DNA from: Phoronis australis | Lineage: Eukaryota > Phoronida > Phoronidae | Direction: 5' to 3' | DNA: 64,000 nt | NCBI GenBank assembly: GCA_002633005.1 | Contig: NMRA01000124.1 | Location: 575,814 to 639,813 of the forward strand | Shown here: positions 1 to 10,110 of the stretch, piece by piece | Layout: every line of letters starts with the position of its first letter | Numbering within the stretch: position 1 is the first letter of the stretch | The notes under the pieces: generated by a model | Seen by the model: only the letters and a program-made list of their open reading frames with translations | Databases searched by the model: none | What the model was told of the DNA's origin: nothing | Position numbers and translations under genes: made by a program

Positions 1-167
1 CAATGCACCTGGATACTAGCAACGCGAACAATTGTTTGGTGTAGTGGGTGTTACACATGTAAGAAGAAGAAAGCAATTCATCACTACCACAAAATCGTAA
101 CATAATTTTAGAACATTCCATTATTTCTTAGACAAGGCAGCATAGGGTAAACTCGATCGCACTCTCC

Positions 168-363
168 CACGCACGCACCCAGGGGGCGAAGAGGGCAAAA
201 AGGTCCGTCTCCGAGAGACAAAAGTTCCGAGAAAATGGGACAAAAGTCCACTAAAGAAACACAAACGCGCAATTCACAGTGGTGGTCCCGTTTTTTTTAG
301 TCCGCCCACTCATTTGTTAGCAAAAGGTCCACATCGTCAGGAATTCGAGCCCCCCCCCCATTG
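168..363 (+). mobile_element. Family A MITE-like element, copy 1 (3' end missing)
   Basis: This stretch shares its order of short blocks with 7211-7412 and 30709-30941: a left end reading acgcacgcacccaggggg, then gggcaaaaaggtcc, a run about agagacaaaagt, then gtccactaaa and aaaggtccacat. The copy at 30709 has inverted ends, so the family behaves as a small non-autonomous DNA element. Here the right inverted end is replaced by a run of C and unrelated sequence, so the copy is truncated. No coding capacity is seen. Confidence 0.6.
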
Positions 364-839
364 AGTATATCACCACTCGTAAGTAGTCGAAGTTCAAAAT
401 GTCATGACAAAAAAGTTAAGAGGTACTGAACAGCAATCAAAATATTCACTAGCCAAACAACTTCATACAAAATTGAATTAAAAAGACTTGGATGATAAAA
501 CTAAAAATTTTATTTTCTATACCCACTGTTCATATTATCAATAGCAGTAAATATTTCAGGTAAGCTAAAGCTATACCACAAGATCATATTTGTTACTTAG
601 CCACAACTGGGGGTTAAATTAATGACAATCACCAAAAAATGTCAGCCCACCATTCAGACTCTAAAAGACCCATCAGTTTCACTTTGGCTCTCTTCAAATC
701 ACAGGCTAACCATTCATAAAATGTTTCAATGTGATCAACCTTAGTAAAATACGAAAACCAGATTTTGACTAATTGTCCTTTCTACATGTGAAGTTCCAGT
801 ACTTGCTTTGTGAAACGATAACCAGAAATGCAAAAAAGC
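364..839. other. No recognised feature
   Basis: AT-rich sequence that would be the 3' flank of the minus-strand THAP pseudogene. I see no conserved frame, repeat or RNA gene. Confidence 0.5.
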
Positions 840-1693
840 CTATTCCACGGCTGTAACATAACTTCCGGAGAACTTTTTGACATCTTCATTTTTGGTGGAT
901 TCCGCCGGGAGATCAAATACTGCTCGGGCACTGCATTCAATAGCAGCTTGTTCTTCATTCGTGAACATGGACTCCTCGAAGTGATGAGAGCATAAGTTGC
1001 ACTTCTTGGACAAGTAGGTTGCATCTCTATTCATAAGGTAGGCTCCCAGTGCTTGCACCTGAACAGAAAGCAATGAGAGACTCAGGAACAAACCTCATAC
1101 TCACCAGGTTCACAGGAGACTGGTAGTCCTGTCGTACTGTGATTGTGATACAAAAGCGTCTTGGTGTCAACTAAAAAAACTAGGACTCAAATGTCGATCC
1201 ACGCATATTTTAAGGGCCGCACAACTTTTCACCGAGACCCACAGATTCTCTAGCTTGACTAATGAAATATTTGAGGCCCTGTGGCCTGTGGCTGTGATTG
1301 TGCCATGGCCGTGTCACCATGATTCATATTCACCCTAGGCCATGGGTATGTTTTCCTAAAATCATCCCTGCGATCATTAGAGTGACATTTTGATTTGGAA
1401 TACATGGACTGCAAGTATACAAAAAGCTTACGATCGTATTACGTTAATCATAGGCCTTCCGCCGGCTGCCCACTAGGCCTAGCCTACACTGCAGACAACA
1501 GACAGTGCCGGGCACCTGGACTGCGATCGACTTGTCTAACAACTGTGAACAGAACACACAAAATGAAAGACAATGTACCATATTATTGAATAACAGGTAA
1601 TCCCTACCTTTCTGGATCCTTGGGAAACCTACAAAATGACACGTCTGGGGTTTTCATTCAATTTATCGCACTGCAAAATGCGTCCTTCCCCAT
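840..1693 (-). pseudogene. Broken two-exon THAP-domain gene
   Basis: THAP domains are C2CH zinc fingers that bind DNA, found in animal regulators and in transposases. The first exon on the minus strand runs from an ATG at 1693 to 1608 and ends in AAG|GTAGGG, a good donor; it encodes a THAP start, with a first Cys, a TGA where the second zinc Cys is expected, then FCRFPKDPER. The second exon starts at 1058 after a pyrimidine-rich acceptor ending in ttctgttcag. Spliced in phase it continues CKHW, which supplies the invariant Trp, then runs into a stop at once. One base out of frame, the same exon carries the rest of the domain, CNLCSHHFEESMF and ARAVFDLPAE, and ends at a TAG at 840. Stop plus frameshift indicate a pseudogene. 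The pattern resembles THAP12-like and transposon-type THAP domains; nothing after the domain remains to decide the family. Confidence 0.75.
1059..1607 (-). other. Probable intron of the THAP pseudogene
   Basis: The donor at 1607-1602 (gtaggg on the minus strand) and the acceptor ending at 1059 bracket 549 bases without a conserved frame. An alternative mini-exon with acceptor cgacag and donor gtgagt is visible on the minus strand near 1122-1099, but using it would lose the conserved CxxW of the domain. Confidence 0.5.
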
Positions 1694-2095
1694 TGTTTTG
1701 GAGCTTCCTGGTTGACCGTTGCTTGTTCACCACTTGGCGGCGCTAGTAGTAGCGGTAACAGCGAACTCGCAAGTGAGTTCTCCTATACTACTACACTCCT
1801 TGCTTCGACCGAGAAAATTTCGTCTGCTAAAGTAGGTTACCACTAGTAACTGAGTATAATGCTCAAGTCAAAGGATCCCGACGACACGATACCCGCATTC
1901 AAATTGGAGATCGGTGATTTACAAGTGAGAGAACACGAGAGATATATTTCTCTGAATTAAAATATCGTTTTTATGGAAATTATGCGTCTTTTTTTCATAG
2001 CGTAAAAATGTCGGTACAATGCCCTTTGCTGAACATGCGATTGTTGCGCATGCTCATTTAAGTATTCTATTTTCACGTTCCATGACGTCAGCCGC
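1694..2095. other. No recognised feature (5' flank of THAP pseudogene)
   Basis: Sequence upstream of the first THAP exon on the minus strand. It contains short words such as ctagtagtagcgg, but I find no clear core promoter and no terminal inverted repeat that would mark a transposon end. Confidence 0.4.
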
Positions 2096-2166
2096 TAAGT
2101 GGTGTAGTGGTAAAGTCGGTGACTCGAAACTCTTGAGGCCCGGGTTTGAAACAGGTCTCGGTTTCC
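2096..2166 (+). repeat. tRNA-derived SINE head or tRNA pseudogene
   Basis: An RNA polymerase III A-box-like block, agtggtgtagtggtaa, is followed about 40 bases later by a B-box-like block, gggtttgaaacagg. The spacing fits a tRNA, but the acceptor and T stems do not pair well, so this is more likely a SINE head or decayed tRNA than a working gene. Confidence 0.5.
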
Positions 2167-2904
2167 CATCAAAATATTATCTCACTAGTGAGATAACTAA
2201 AAGGGTTATTACACGGTTGTATTTGCCATTTGACGCTACTATTGTGGTGTAAATTATTTTTAACAGAATAGCGAATTAACTCAAGTAACGTCGTTGTGGC
2301 GCCAGTGTTCCGTATGAATGTTCAGTAGGGGAGGCTTTACTGAGACTGATTCGAATTCCATGGTAACTTCCTTGCTCTGGGGTGGATCTAGGATATCATG
2401 AGGAGCGCGACTACAATGCTAGAAGACAAACGTTCGTCTCAGTTGTTAGAAGTTAAACGGTCTTTTGTATCCAGCGGCAGTTTTTGTCATACCCGAGAAT
2501 GCCTTAAAAGCGATTTCTTTCTGACTCAAAAAATATCTAAATTAAAATATTTTCACAAAGGAAACGAGGTTTCCAGTCTCCTGAGAACAATAGCCCCAGA
2601 TGAAAGCGTTGCGAGATGTTACTGTACAGTCAAACATTTTATAAGCAGTTGTTGCATAAAATTCAATTAAATGAAATAAGTAAGTGTAGAGTCCTAGTAA
2701 TATGTCCATACAGCTTAATAAAAACAAAGACTTTTTTCATAGCGCGTGACATAACGAAGATGAAATACACAAAACACAGCACTAAAGTTTCTTGGGTTCT
2801 AAGTTCCTAGAAGTCAACGGGCAATTAAAAGCACCCCCCTCCCTCCGCGTCTTGTACTTTGTTCAAATTCAACCCACAATTGTGTAGGACCACCTTTTGT
2901 GATT
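2167..2904. other. No recognised feature
   Basis: Contains a 90-codon open frame at 2398-2670 with no recognised motif and AT-rich composition like its surroundings; I do not call it a gene. Confidence 0.4.
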
Positions 2905-3420
2905 AGCTTGGATAGGATTGACTTCTTGAAGTTATTAGCTTTGCTCAGAGTTGTAAATCAGCACAATTTCTCGTGTTTTTGTGACGTCATTGTAAGTCGC
3001 CGATTGCTCACTCACAATGGCTTCCAGTCAAAGAAAATTGAAATTGAGGCGGCGAACCCATGAGCTGTTTCGGTCGCTGATTGCGGTAAAAATGGCAGTG
3101 CACGATGTTTATTAAAGCCAACATAGAAAGAAAAGAGCCAATTTCCTTAGTATAAGAGAGTAAAAGAGGCGAAGAAGATTTGAGAACGAAATTGAGCCCT
3201 GGACTGTCGTGCGAGATGAATTGAGCATTTCCAGAAGTTTGAGATAAGCTCTCACCGTTTGACAGCCGGGCGAGTTTGCGTGCTTCTCTTGTCTTTAAGA
3301 AACAGCTTGGTACTCATACCTTATCGAATTATCTCGGCCAGTCGGCAGAATTATAAAAAATTGCTTTCCTAAATGGCAAATTCCGCTTTGAAATGCTGAC
3401 AACTTAGCAGTCCAGTTGCC
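2905..3420 (+). repeat. Family C dispersed repeat, copy 1 (left part)
   Basis: Matches 8948-9545 block by block: acttcttgaagttattagc, tcgtgtttttgtg, ttgaaattgaggcgg, the phrase gagcatttccagaagt, a run ending tggtactcata, then atctcggccagtcgg and aattccgctttgaaa. Divergence is high, perhaps 25-30 percent by eye. The right part of the same repeat appears at 5134-5335, so this copy was opened by 1.7 kb of other sequence or has an extra internal section. Confidence 0.65.
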
Positions 3421-4379
3421 GTCTCCATAACCCCTAATGAACCCTGTGTTGGTTATTGTAAAGTTCTACTCTTGATATACATTGAATAGGACCAGGAGAA
3501 CAAAATTAGTTATGTTGGAGATTGTGCAACCTTGAAAATTTTTTGCAGTTCAAGGTAGAGGATGGCGCCTTTTTGAATTTCGGTACATTTTCTTATTTTC
3601 AATTTGAGGACTTACAGACTCAACATGGCTATGTAATTCATCATTTATGCCATTCTCTATGATGCAATTCCCCTTTTTGTGTTATTTTATTGATGCAGGG
3701 TCATACTTTAGGTCAAATCAGAGTTCAAATGTCTAAACTGCCTAACATCTTTCTGGGATTCTGTGTTTCCTCTCATTCGCCTTTTATTTTCCTGAGTAAG
3801 CACGGTTTTTATGGAAGATTAAACTGTTTCAAAAGTTTTGCTTTTGAGTTTTCATTACATTTATCGGTACAAAAGAAATTATCTGGCGTGGAAATGCTCA
3901 TCAGTTCAAAATTGCCGGAGTCTCCAGTAAAATGAACGGAAAGGCTTTGAGCGATTATCTATGGGCATACAGTCTCATCATGGCTGTGTTACGTCTCAAT
4001 ATGTACTCGAATGAGGCCAAGACTTGTGACGAGCTGTTGGTTTATCAGCAGATGGTAAATGTTGCACGTGTATAAATCCAAATCCAAACGCGTGCAGTTT
4101 CAGATTCTTAATCATTCAAATATGTATGTATATGCATATGTGTATTGAATTTGAATGTAAATTGATTGCAAGCTGACTTGTAAAATCTCACCGGCATAAC
4201 AAGACAGGAATTTAATATATTTACATATATGCATAGTTTAGATGAATATTTATGCGGGAAACTCAATATTGCGGTGTCCAGCATTTGACGTTTCGTTTAC
4301 AGTTAACATAATTGCACTAACAAATAATAAATTAGAAAAAAATCACACGTAGCATGGGCAAACTACAGGACCATAGCCT

Positions 4380-4380
<1 letters not shown>
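3421..4380. other. No recognised feature
   Basis: Lies inside the split family C copy. It holds an 81-codon open frame (3690-3935) of no recognised family. It may be extra internal sequence of that element. Confidence 0.35.

Positions 4381-4432
<52 letters not shown>
4381..4432. repeat. (CA)n microsatellite
   Basis: About 50 bases of CA dinucleotide repeat with one CG interruption, directly abutting the inverted-repeat element that follows. Confidence 0.95.
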
Positions 4433-4440
<8 letters not shown>

Positions 4441-4607
4441 CCGTAATCGTTCGGGTTAACGCCCATGTTCGGTTAACCGCCCATCCCCTACTTTAGGTGG
4501 ATTTTCAATTTAACCGCCCACTGCTCGGTTAACCGCCCTCCCCCGATTTTTTGGATTCGCCAATTTAACCGCCCAGGGCGTTAACCCGAACGATTACGGT
4601 ATATATA
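4433..4607. mobile_element. MITE with perfect 31-bp terminal inverted repeats
   Basis: The first 31 bases and the last 31 bases are exact reverse complements; the inner ends read ccgtaatcgttcgggttaac and its complement. The outermost bases are alternating TA, which fits insertion into a TA-rich site next to the microsatellite. The 113-base interior holds four copies of a word close to ttaaccgccca. A 175-bp element with perfect ends and no coding capacity fits a recently mobile miniature inverted-repeat transposable element; a TA target would suit Tc1/mariner, but the superfamily is not certain. Confidence 0.9.
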
Positions 4608-5133
4608 AACTGTGCGGACTACACGTATTCACATGTCCCTATTCCCAAAGAATGCTGACGTGTGATTTGGGTTATTGACATTTAAGGAAGAGGTCTAATT
4701 CCAGTATCTAGCGTTCCTTTATCTTAGCATGGAGGAATCAAAAGACGTTTATTTAACATTAACCGTACTTTTGTCGAAAGACGTAGATTTTCCTTATTTC
4801 AGTTCAACGTGACCGTTGACCCTCAGTTAACCTTGAGTTTTTTCCTGCATGCGCAGCATAACACCGAAAATGGAGTCTACGTCCAAAAAACATTAGAAAC
4901 AACATACTGCAGGATCCTATAAGCAATCTTGTTCAGAATTTGGAAATTGGGCAAAATTAAAAAAACTCTTAATTTTGTTCCCCTAACCACGTGCCAAACA
5001 TTTCCGAAAGAAAACTTTACAGATTTGATATAAAATTGCAGGGTCAACTTTTTGGCAACTATACTACAATAATTACAAATGATAACCAATACACTTTTGG
5101 GTTAAGTGTTCCAGAGTATTGTGTTCTTGGACA
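4608..5133. other. No recognised feature
   Basis: AT-rich sequence between the MITE and the right part of family C. No frame or RNA is supported. Confidence 0.4.
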
Positions 5134-5335
5134 CCATGCCTGAACTCTAAAATGTTGACTGTATTTGAGCTTGCGAGTCAGGCTGTGCCTGAAGGTCACG
5201 TGGTTTAACGACTGGGGAAATCGAAAGTCATTGGACACGCAGATTTTTCGTAAAATAAGAGCAAATTAGAAACGCATTTACGTCAGAAAATCTTTAACTG
5301 TCGCGTTAGCGTGCTTGGTGCTTTCATCATATTTG
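5134..5335 (+). repeat. Family C dispersed repeat, copy 1 (right part)
   Basis: Aligns with 9601-9835: catgcctgaactctaa, then ggtttaacgactggggaaat, then a block ending in cgcagatttttcg. In the second locus the left and right parts are only about 55 bases apart. Confidence 0.6.
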
Positions 5336-6132
5336 CATTTTGTATTGAATGCAAATTATTATAGCTTTATTTAACTTTGTATACTTTGAAAAACTTCGAC
5401 TTCATAGGAAAGAGCATCGTTTGGGCGGGAACAAGTTTTTTGATTTATTGCTTTGTATTAAAAAAAATGTTTCATGAAATTTGTAACTTAAAAATTGAAA
5501 TGGAGGCAGTGTCTTCAATTAACTTGTTTATATTGATCTAATGAAATGACACCGCCAAAAAAAAACTTGTAAATCAAACGCCAAGCTCTGCGGGTGCTAA
5601 TTTATCAGTCAAATGTACTGGGACACTGGTTTTGCGTGACCGGGTGAATTGAAAGCGTCATAATTTATGTTATTTGTTGACAGTATACTACGCTGTTGTT
5701 ATGTTATAGAGTTAATTAATGTTAATCATAATTCCCGGGATGTGTACATAATGCGATGCATATGTTCGCATGTATAGCCATCTGTCTTCGTCGACAACCA
5801 GTTTTGTTGGTCAGAGCCGTAACTACTGTGTACCGTACATGCGCGTACTTAGTGTTTCGCGTATGGCGGCATGCGCTAAGAATAAAGTGTTTGATGGGTG
5901 GGTGCACGTGTGTTAACCCTCAATTACAGACCCTAGCACATAATCAGGTTTTGCGCATGTCTTAAACTGGGTGTTTTTGCGTGTTTTCGTCCATTCTTTG
6001 ACAGTTAATAATCAGTGAATACACGCTATCGTCGACCATTTTGAACCGATAAGTAAAGTTTCGTTCACAAATTATCTTTTTTTAAAATTTGCTCCCCAAT
6101 TTTACTTAAATGTTTCACATATGGGTCCATGA
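5336..6132. other. No recognised feature
   Basis: Two short overlapping frames on opposite strands near 5722-5965 show no family signature. Nothing else stands out. Confidence 0.4.
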
Positions 6133-6600
6133 GTAGATAGATAAACTTTATTTAAACTTTACGCTACGTTGAGCCGGAGGCTACTCTCACACAAGGTCAA
6201 GTAATTATAAATATACAATATTACAGTGGAGTATTTGAATGTGTAGAAAATGACATTTTACAATTAAAATAACTTGAATTAAAATAAATCAAAATTGCCA
6301 GTGGAATTTTACTTTCTATTAAGGTGAGGTTTAGCTTGTTTTAAAAAGGGTAATGGGGTAAAATCTTGAATTGTGACTGGTAAAGAATTCCATATAAATG
6401 GGGTAATGCGGTACAATCTTGAATTGTGACTGGTAAAGAATTCCATATAAATGGGGTAATGGGGTACAATCTTGAATTGTGACTGGTAAAGAATTACATA
6501 TAAATGGGGTAATGGGGTACAATCTTGAATTGTGACTGGTAAAGAATTACATATAAATGGATCATTATAATTAAATGAATTTTGACACGTTCTAGTTTTA
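6133..6600 (-). mobile_element. 3' end of a CR1/L2-like LINE
   Basis: Read on the minus strand, 6600-6335 encodes the well-known tail of the reverse-transcriptase polyprotein of CR1/L2/Jockey-type LINEs: an Arg/Ser/Phe-rich lead-in (RTCQNSFNYNDPF), NSLPVTIQD, then LFKTS and a stop. The Trp normally before NSLP is replaced by Cys in the upstream repeats. The following ~200 bases are an AT-rich 3' untranslated region that ends near 6133 in an AAATAAAGTTTATCTATCT tail, typical of LINEs that end in short tandem repeats rather than poly(A). The element is 5' truncated, as LINE insertions commonly are. Confidence 0.75.
6349..6560 (-). repeat. 53-bp tandem repeat inside LINE coding sequence
   Basis: The word aatcttgaattgtgactggt recurs at 6362, 6415, 6468 and 6521, exactly 53 bases apart, with very few differences between copies. 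On the minus strand each unit contains the NSLPVTIQD coding block; 53 is not a multiple of three, so each unit is read in a different frame. The array therefore arose after the LINE was dead. Confidence 0.9.
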
Positions 6601-6635
6601 ATAGTAGGTAGGTAGTAAATCCTACGGGTTGTATC

Positions 6636-6968
6636 TATGAGGGGCCAACAGTTCTTGAACGAGTACCTTTCTGCATGCAGAAATGTGCTTTAATCTGCGT
6701 GTGCTTTTGCTTAATCTGTTCATGATAGTACAATCACGCAGTGCTCTCAGATTAATTAAGAGCAGAACGATGGTTGTTTAAGAACTAAAAGTACGCGTAG
6801 ATTAAGTAAAAGTACGCGTAGATTAAAGGTACACGTAGATTTAACTAACCTACAAGTAATTTAAGCAAAAGTATGCGTAAATTATGCAAATGTAAACGTA
6901 GATTAAGCAAAAGTACGCATTGATTAAACGCAGACATGTACTCGTTTAAGATCCCTTTGGCCCTCATA
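6636..6968. mobile_element. Inverted-repeat element with internal 21-bp-like repeats
   Basis: The left end, starting tatgaggggccaa and continuing through gaacgagtac and tgcttttgcttaatct, is mirrored by the right end read backwards, starting tatgagggccaaa with cgagtac and tacttttgcttaatct. Terminal similarity extends about 80 bases with small gaps. Between 6786 and 6930 the interior is a degenerate tandem of aaagtacgcgtagattaag. This is a MITE of ~333 bp with no coding capacity. Confidence 0.8.
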
Positions 6969-7210
6969 TGTAGCTGCAAGGGTGATCTAATCCCGAAAGC
7001 GGTCGCAGCTTCACATGTACGGTAGACTTATGCATAAATGGTACGCAAGCACGAGGAAATGCAGATGCAGAAATGATACGTAACCCATATGATGTAAATG
7101 AGTTAGTGGAAATGTGAACTAAATGAAATGAGATTGAGTTCTCGTGAACTAAACGAAATGAAGAACTAAAATGTATTTGGTTGAACGCGTTTATTGCTGT
7201 GCGCATGCGC

Positions 7211-7412
7211 TGCAGTGGCGGCTCGGGGGGCTCGGAGGAGCCCCCCATTTGACGAAGTGGGCAAAAAGGTCCGCCTCAGAGAAACAAAAAGCCCGAAAAA
7301 AGTCCACGCTGAATGTGGTACCCCGTTTTTTTTTTACTCTGCCGTTTTTTGTTAGTAAAAGGTTCACATTTTCAAAATTTCGAGCTCCCTATATTTTAGG
7401 CTGGGTGCACGC
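7211..7412 (+). mobile_element. Family A MITE-like element, copy 2
   Basis: Shares with the copies at 168 and 30709 the blocks gaagtgggcaaaaaggtcc, agagaaacaaaaa, aaaaaagtccac, taaaaggttcacatt and a right end of ggctgggtgcacgcatg. Its left end differs, starting cagtggcggctcgggggg and containing a small palindrome of G and C runs, so the left border has been replaced or nested. Confidence 0.6.
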
Positions 7413-8947
7413 ATGGTGTGCAAACAGGACAAACAGTTTGTTATTCAATTCCATTGATATTTTTGAATTTACGAAATTGGACAACATTGTAAATTCTTGA
7501 CACTGTAGGTCATAGCTTGTACAACGGAGCTTAGCATTTGTCAGAGACAAGCCTACAATTGCGTACAACTCGAAGCTATGATCTATACGACTTCCCAAAT
7601 AATCTGCTGCAATGTTATAAATGTTTATGCATATGTGATATAACTCTATCGTAAATGCAAATGGGTATCAGGGAGTTCATCAACAATCCGATCTAATTGC
7701 AATCAACGTCGCCATCGAAAGTCCGTGGAGGTCTAATTCTCTTAAGACAGTTCGATGACCCGCGTGTTACAGTGTTGATGGCAGACAGCCACTATCATCA
7801 AGCACTTATAGACGTGATGACACGGTAAGTCGTTAATGAGGTATAGTGTACACGCCATATACTTCGTGGTGTTTGCAAATATTCGTTTAATTCGCATTCA
7901 TGCTGATGTTCGATCTACTCGTCACAAGAATGCGGTAAACAAGCGTATATAGCATTTTACGCATGCATCAGAAATCTATCAGAATTTGTTAGTTGTAAAA
8001 TAACCTTCGTGGTCTAAAAAGCGCTACCTATAAACCAAATATAAACAACAGGTGGTGCTACCCACTGTAGCAGGTTGTAGAGGTTAAAGTTGGTATGTCT
8101 CATTAAATTGTGAATATGCAAATGAAGTATTAGTTTACAAACAACCCCGGTCTTTTGATGTGCCGGAAACGATCCGAGAATCAGTTAACATTACAATCTC
8201 GCGAAAGTCTCGTTTTGCGAGACTATTTTTTATGTAAATAAGAATGGTAATATTTAAACGTTATCTTAATGAAACAAGGTATAGTTTTTATTGCGTAATA
8301 TTTGGAATTACTAGAATTTTTTATATGTTCTTACTTCTTTTGAGTGTATCAGCTGAGTCTGTTTCTTTAAAATCGTAATTTATTTACAAACTGTTCCTGA
8401 CCACACTTGTACACACAATTCTCCAGGACGTCACAAGGTGGCACTTGTTACAAATTAAAATATACACGGTTTTAATGAGACATGGCATCTTTATGCTGCG
8501 AATAAGTTATTGCAGCAAGCATGCTTTTCAAGATCCCCTTAAAAGTGTATTTATTGCAAACCGACGGGTTAAGTGTGTGTAGCAAACACATGTCACTGGA
8601 TACTTGATTCGTTCAAATCAACTAAACCAAACAGGGCACGTTTGCAGTTATTTTACGACAAAAATACACCTTCTATGTAACAGGTGTGATGCTAAGTTCA
8701 CTCAAGTAACATTGTCTGTAAAACGAACTGATGACTACCGAAATAGAATGGTTCGAAGGGTGGTGAAATATTAATGAAAACCTGCTTCCATAAGCCTTGA
8801 AGGCTGCATCGCATCATTATGGGTTGTATAATCGATAAAAGGAGAATTCAGGGTTAACGTACGCAAAAGTATGATAAATAGGTACAATACGATTTTTTAA
8901 TGTTCAACGTGGCGTATTGACTTTAATATTCAAAGCAGTGAAAACGC
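7413..8947. other. No recognised feature
   Basis: About 1.5 kb of AT-rich sequence. A short imperfect inverted pair, tctcgcgaaagtctcg and cgttttgcgagac, lies at 8198-8223. No gene or further repeat is supported. Confidence 0.4.
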
Positions 8948-9835
8948 ATTTTGGGCAGGATTGGCTTCTTGAAGTTACTAGCTTTGACAGCAGAATATGT
9001 TGTGTTTTTGTGGTTTTGTTACTAGTTGCCGATTTTAAACAAAGGGTGTCAGTCGAAGTTAACTGAAATCGAGGCGGAGACCTCGTCAGCTGTGTCGTTG
9101 CTAGGCGCCGTGACAATGATTGATGTGGGCAAAGTGTTGTGCTGAGCAAAGCTGGTGTGAAAAAAATAACTTCGAATTTCCTCAGTTTATTTGAGAAGGA
9201 GGCCGAAGAGCCGAAGCCCTTGGAGGAGTGACCGCTCTAGAATGAGCATTTGGGAACTAAAGCCTCTACTGGACTGTCCTATGAAATGAGTTGAACATTT
9301 CCGGAAATGTTCAGACACCCCTATGGGTTTGCATTCCTCTCACGTCTTTCAAAACTTTCTTGGTATCCATGCTAACCTTACTTTTAAGCTTAAGTTTTAA
9401 TTTTTTTAAAAATCTCATAATGAGTCCAGTATTTGACTAAAAAATTCGAATGATCTCGGCCAGTTGGTAACATACGAATATGTAACTCGTTTTGAATTCC
9501 TAAATGCCCTAATCCGCTTTGAAAACTCGACAACCTGATAATTGGTACTACAAGCCTATGTAGTTTTAGGAGATATATACCAGAAAAAATGCTTTTAGAC
9601 ATCATGTCGGAACTCTAACATCACGCGGGCTTACAAGTATGGAATAAGTTGAAGATCAAACGGTTCAACAACCGGGGAAATTCGAGGGTTATTGACTTCG
9701 CAGAATTTTGCAAAAACGAAACGCAGTCACGTAAGATAATTGAAGTATTTTTACACTAAAGTAAGAATAACTGTCGAAGTGTTGTTTGACATAGAGATGT
9801 GTAATTACGTTCAACGTTGCACGATGTTTTCATGC
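8948..9835 (+). repeat. Family C dispersed repeat, copy 2 (contiguous)
   Basis: The more continuous of two long copies; it aligns with 2905-3420 and then with 5134-5335. On the minus strand the left end encodes a short peptide around KASNFKKPILPK that reappears at 62940 (plus strand) and, in weaker form, at 15415 (minus strand), but stops break the frame here. It could be a decayed transposon with lost coding function; no terminal repeats were found. Confidence 0.6.
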
Positions 9836-9950
9836 TTAATTGTCACTGAATAGTGTAATTGTTCACGGGTGCGCGTCTGACACGGTTTAAATCCACAGCC
9901 GTTGTCAAGGTAAACAGCTTTCCCAGGTAAACACATTCCCAGCAAGTAGA

Positions 9951-10110
9951 AGCAGGGGTGAATCCAGGATTTTGAGTAAAAGCTGGGCAGGGCAGAGTAT
10001 TAGCCAGGATTTTGCCCGTCAGACATTCGCACCCCCGAACTGCTAAATAGAATCCGGGAAAATTTAGGGGGGACATGGTCCCCTTGCTCCCCCCCTTAAA
10101 TCCGCCACTG
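9951..10110. mobile_element. hAT-like MITE remnant
   Basis: Begins caggggtgaatccagga and ends cccttaaatccgccactg. The ends are imperfect inverted repeats of the type CAGxGGCGGATxxAGG that is common in hAT-type miniature elements. Flanks share agaag on both sides, but an eight-base target duplication cannot be shown. No coding capacity. Confidence 0.5.

Noticed and set aside
1655-1660. In-frame TGA at a Cys position as a selenocysteine codon
   Set aside because: The same gene has a frameshift in its last exon, no SECIS-like element was recognised, and THAP domains are not known as selenoproteins; a pseudogene explains it better.
6964-7248. 94-codon minus-strand frame with a signal-like segment
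   Set aside because: It spans short degenerate DNA repeats and the edge of a family A element; no conserved pattern.
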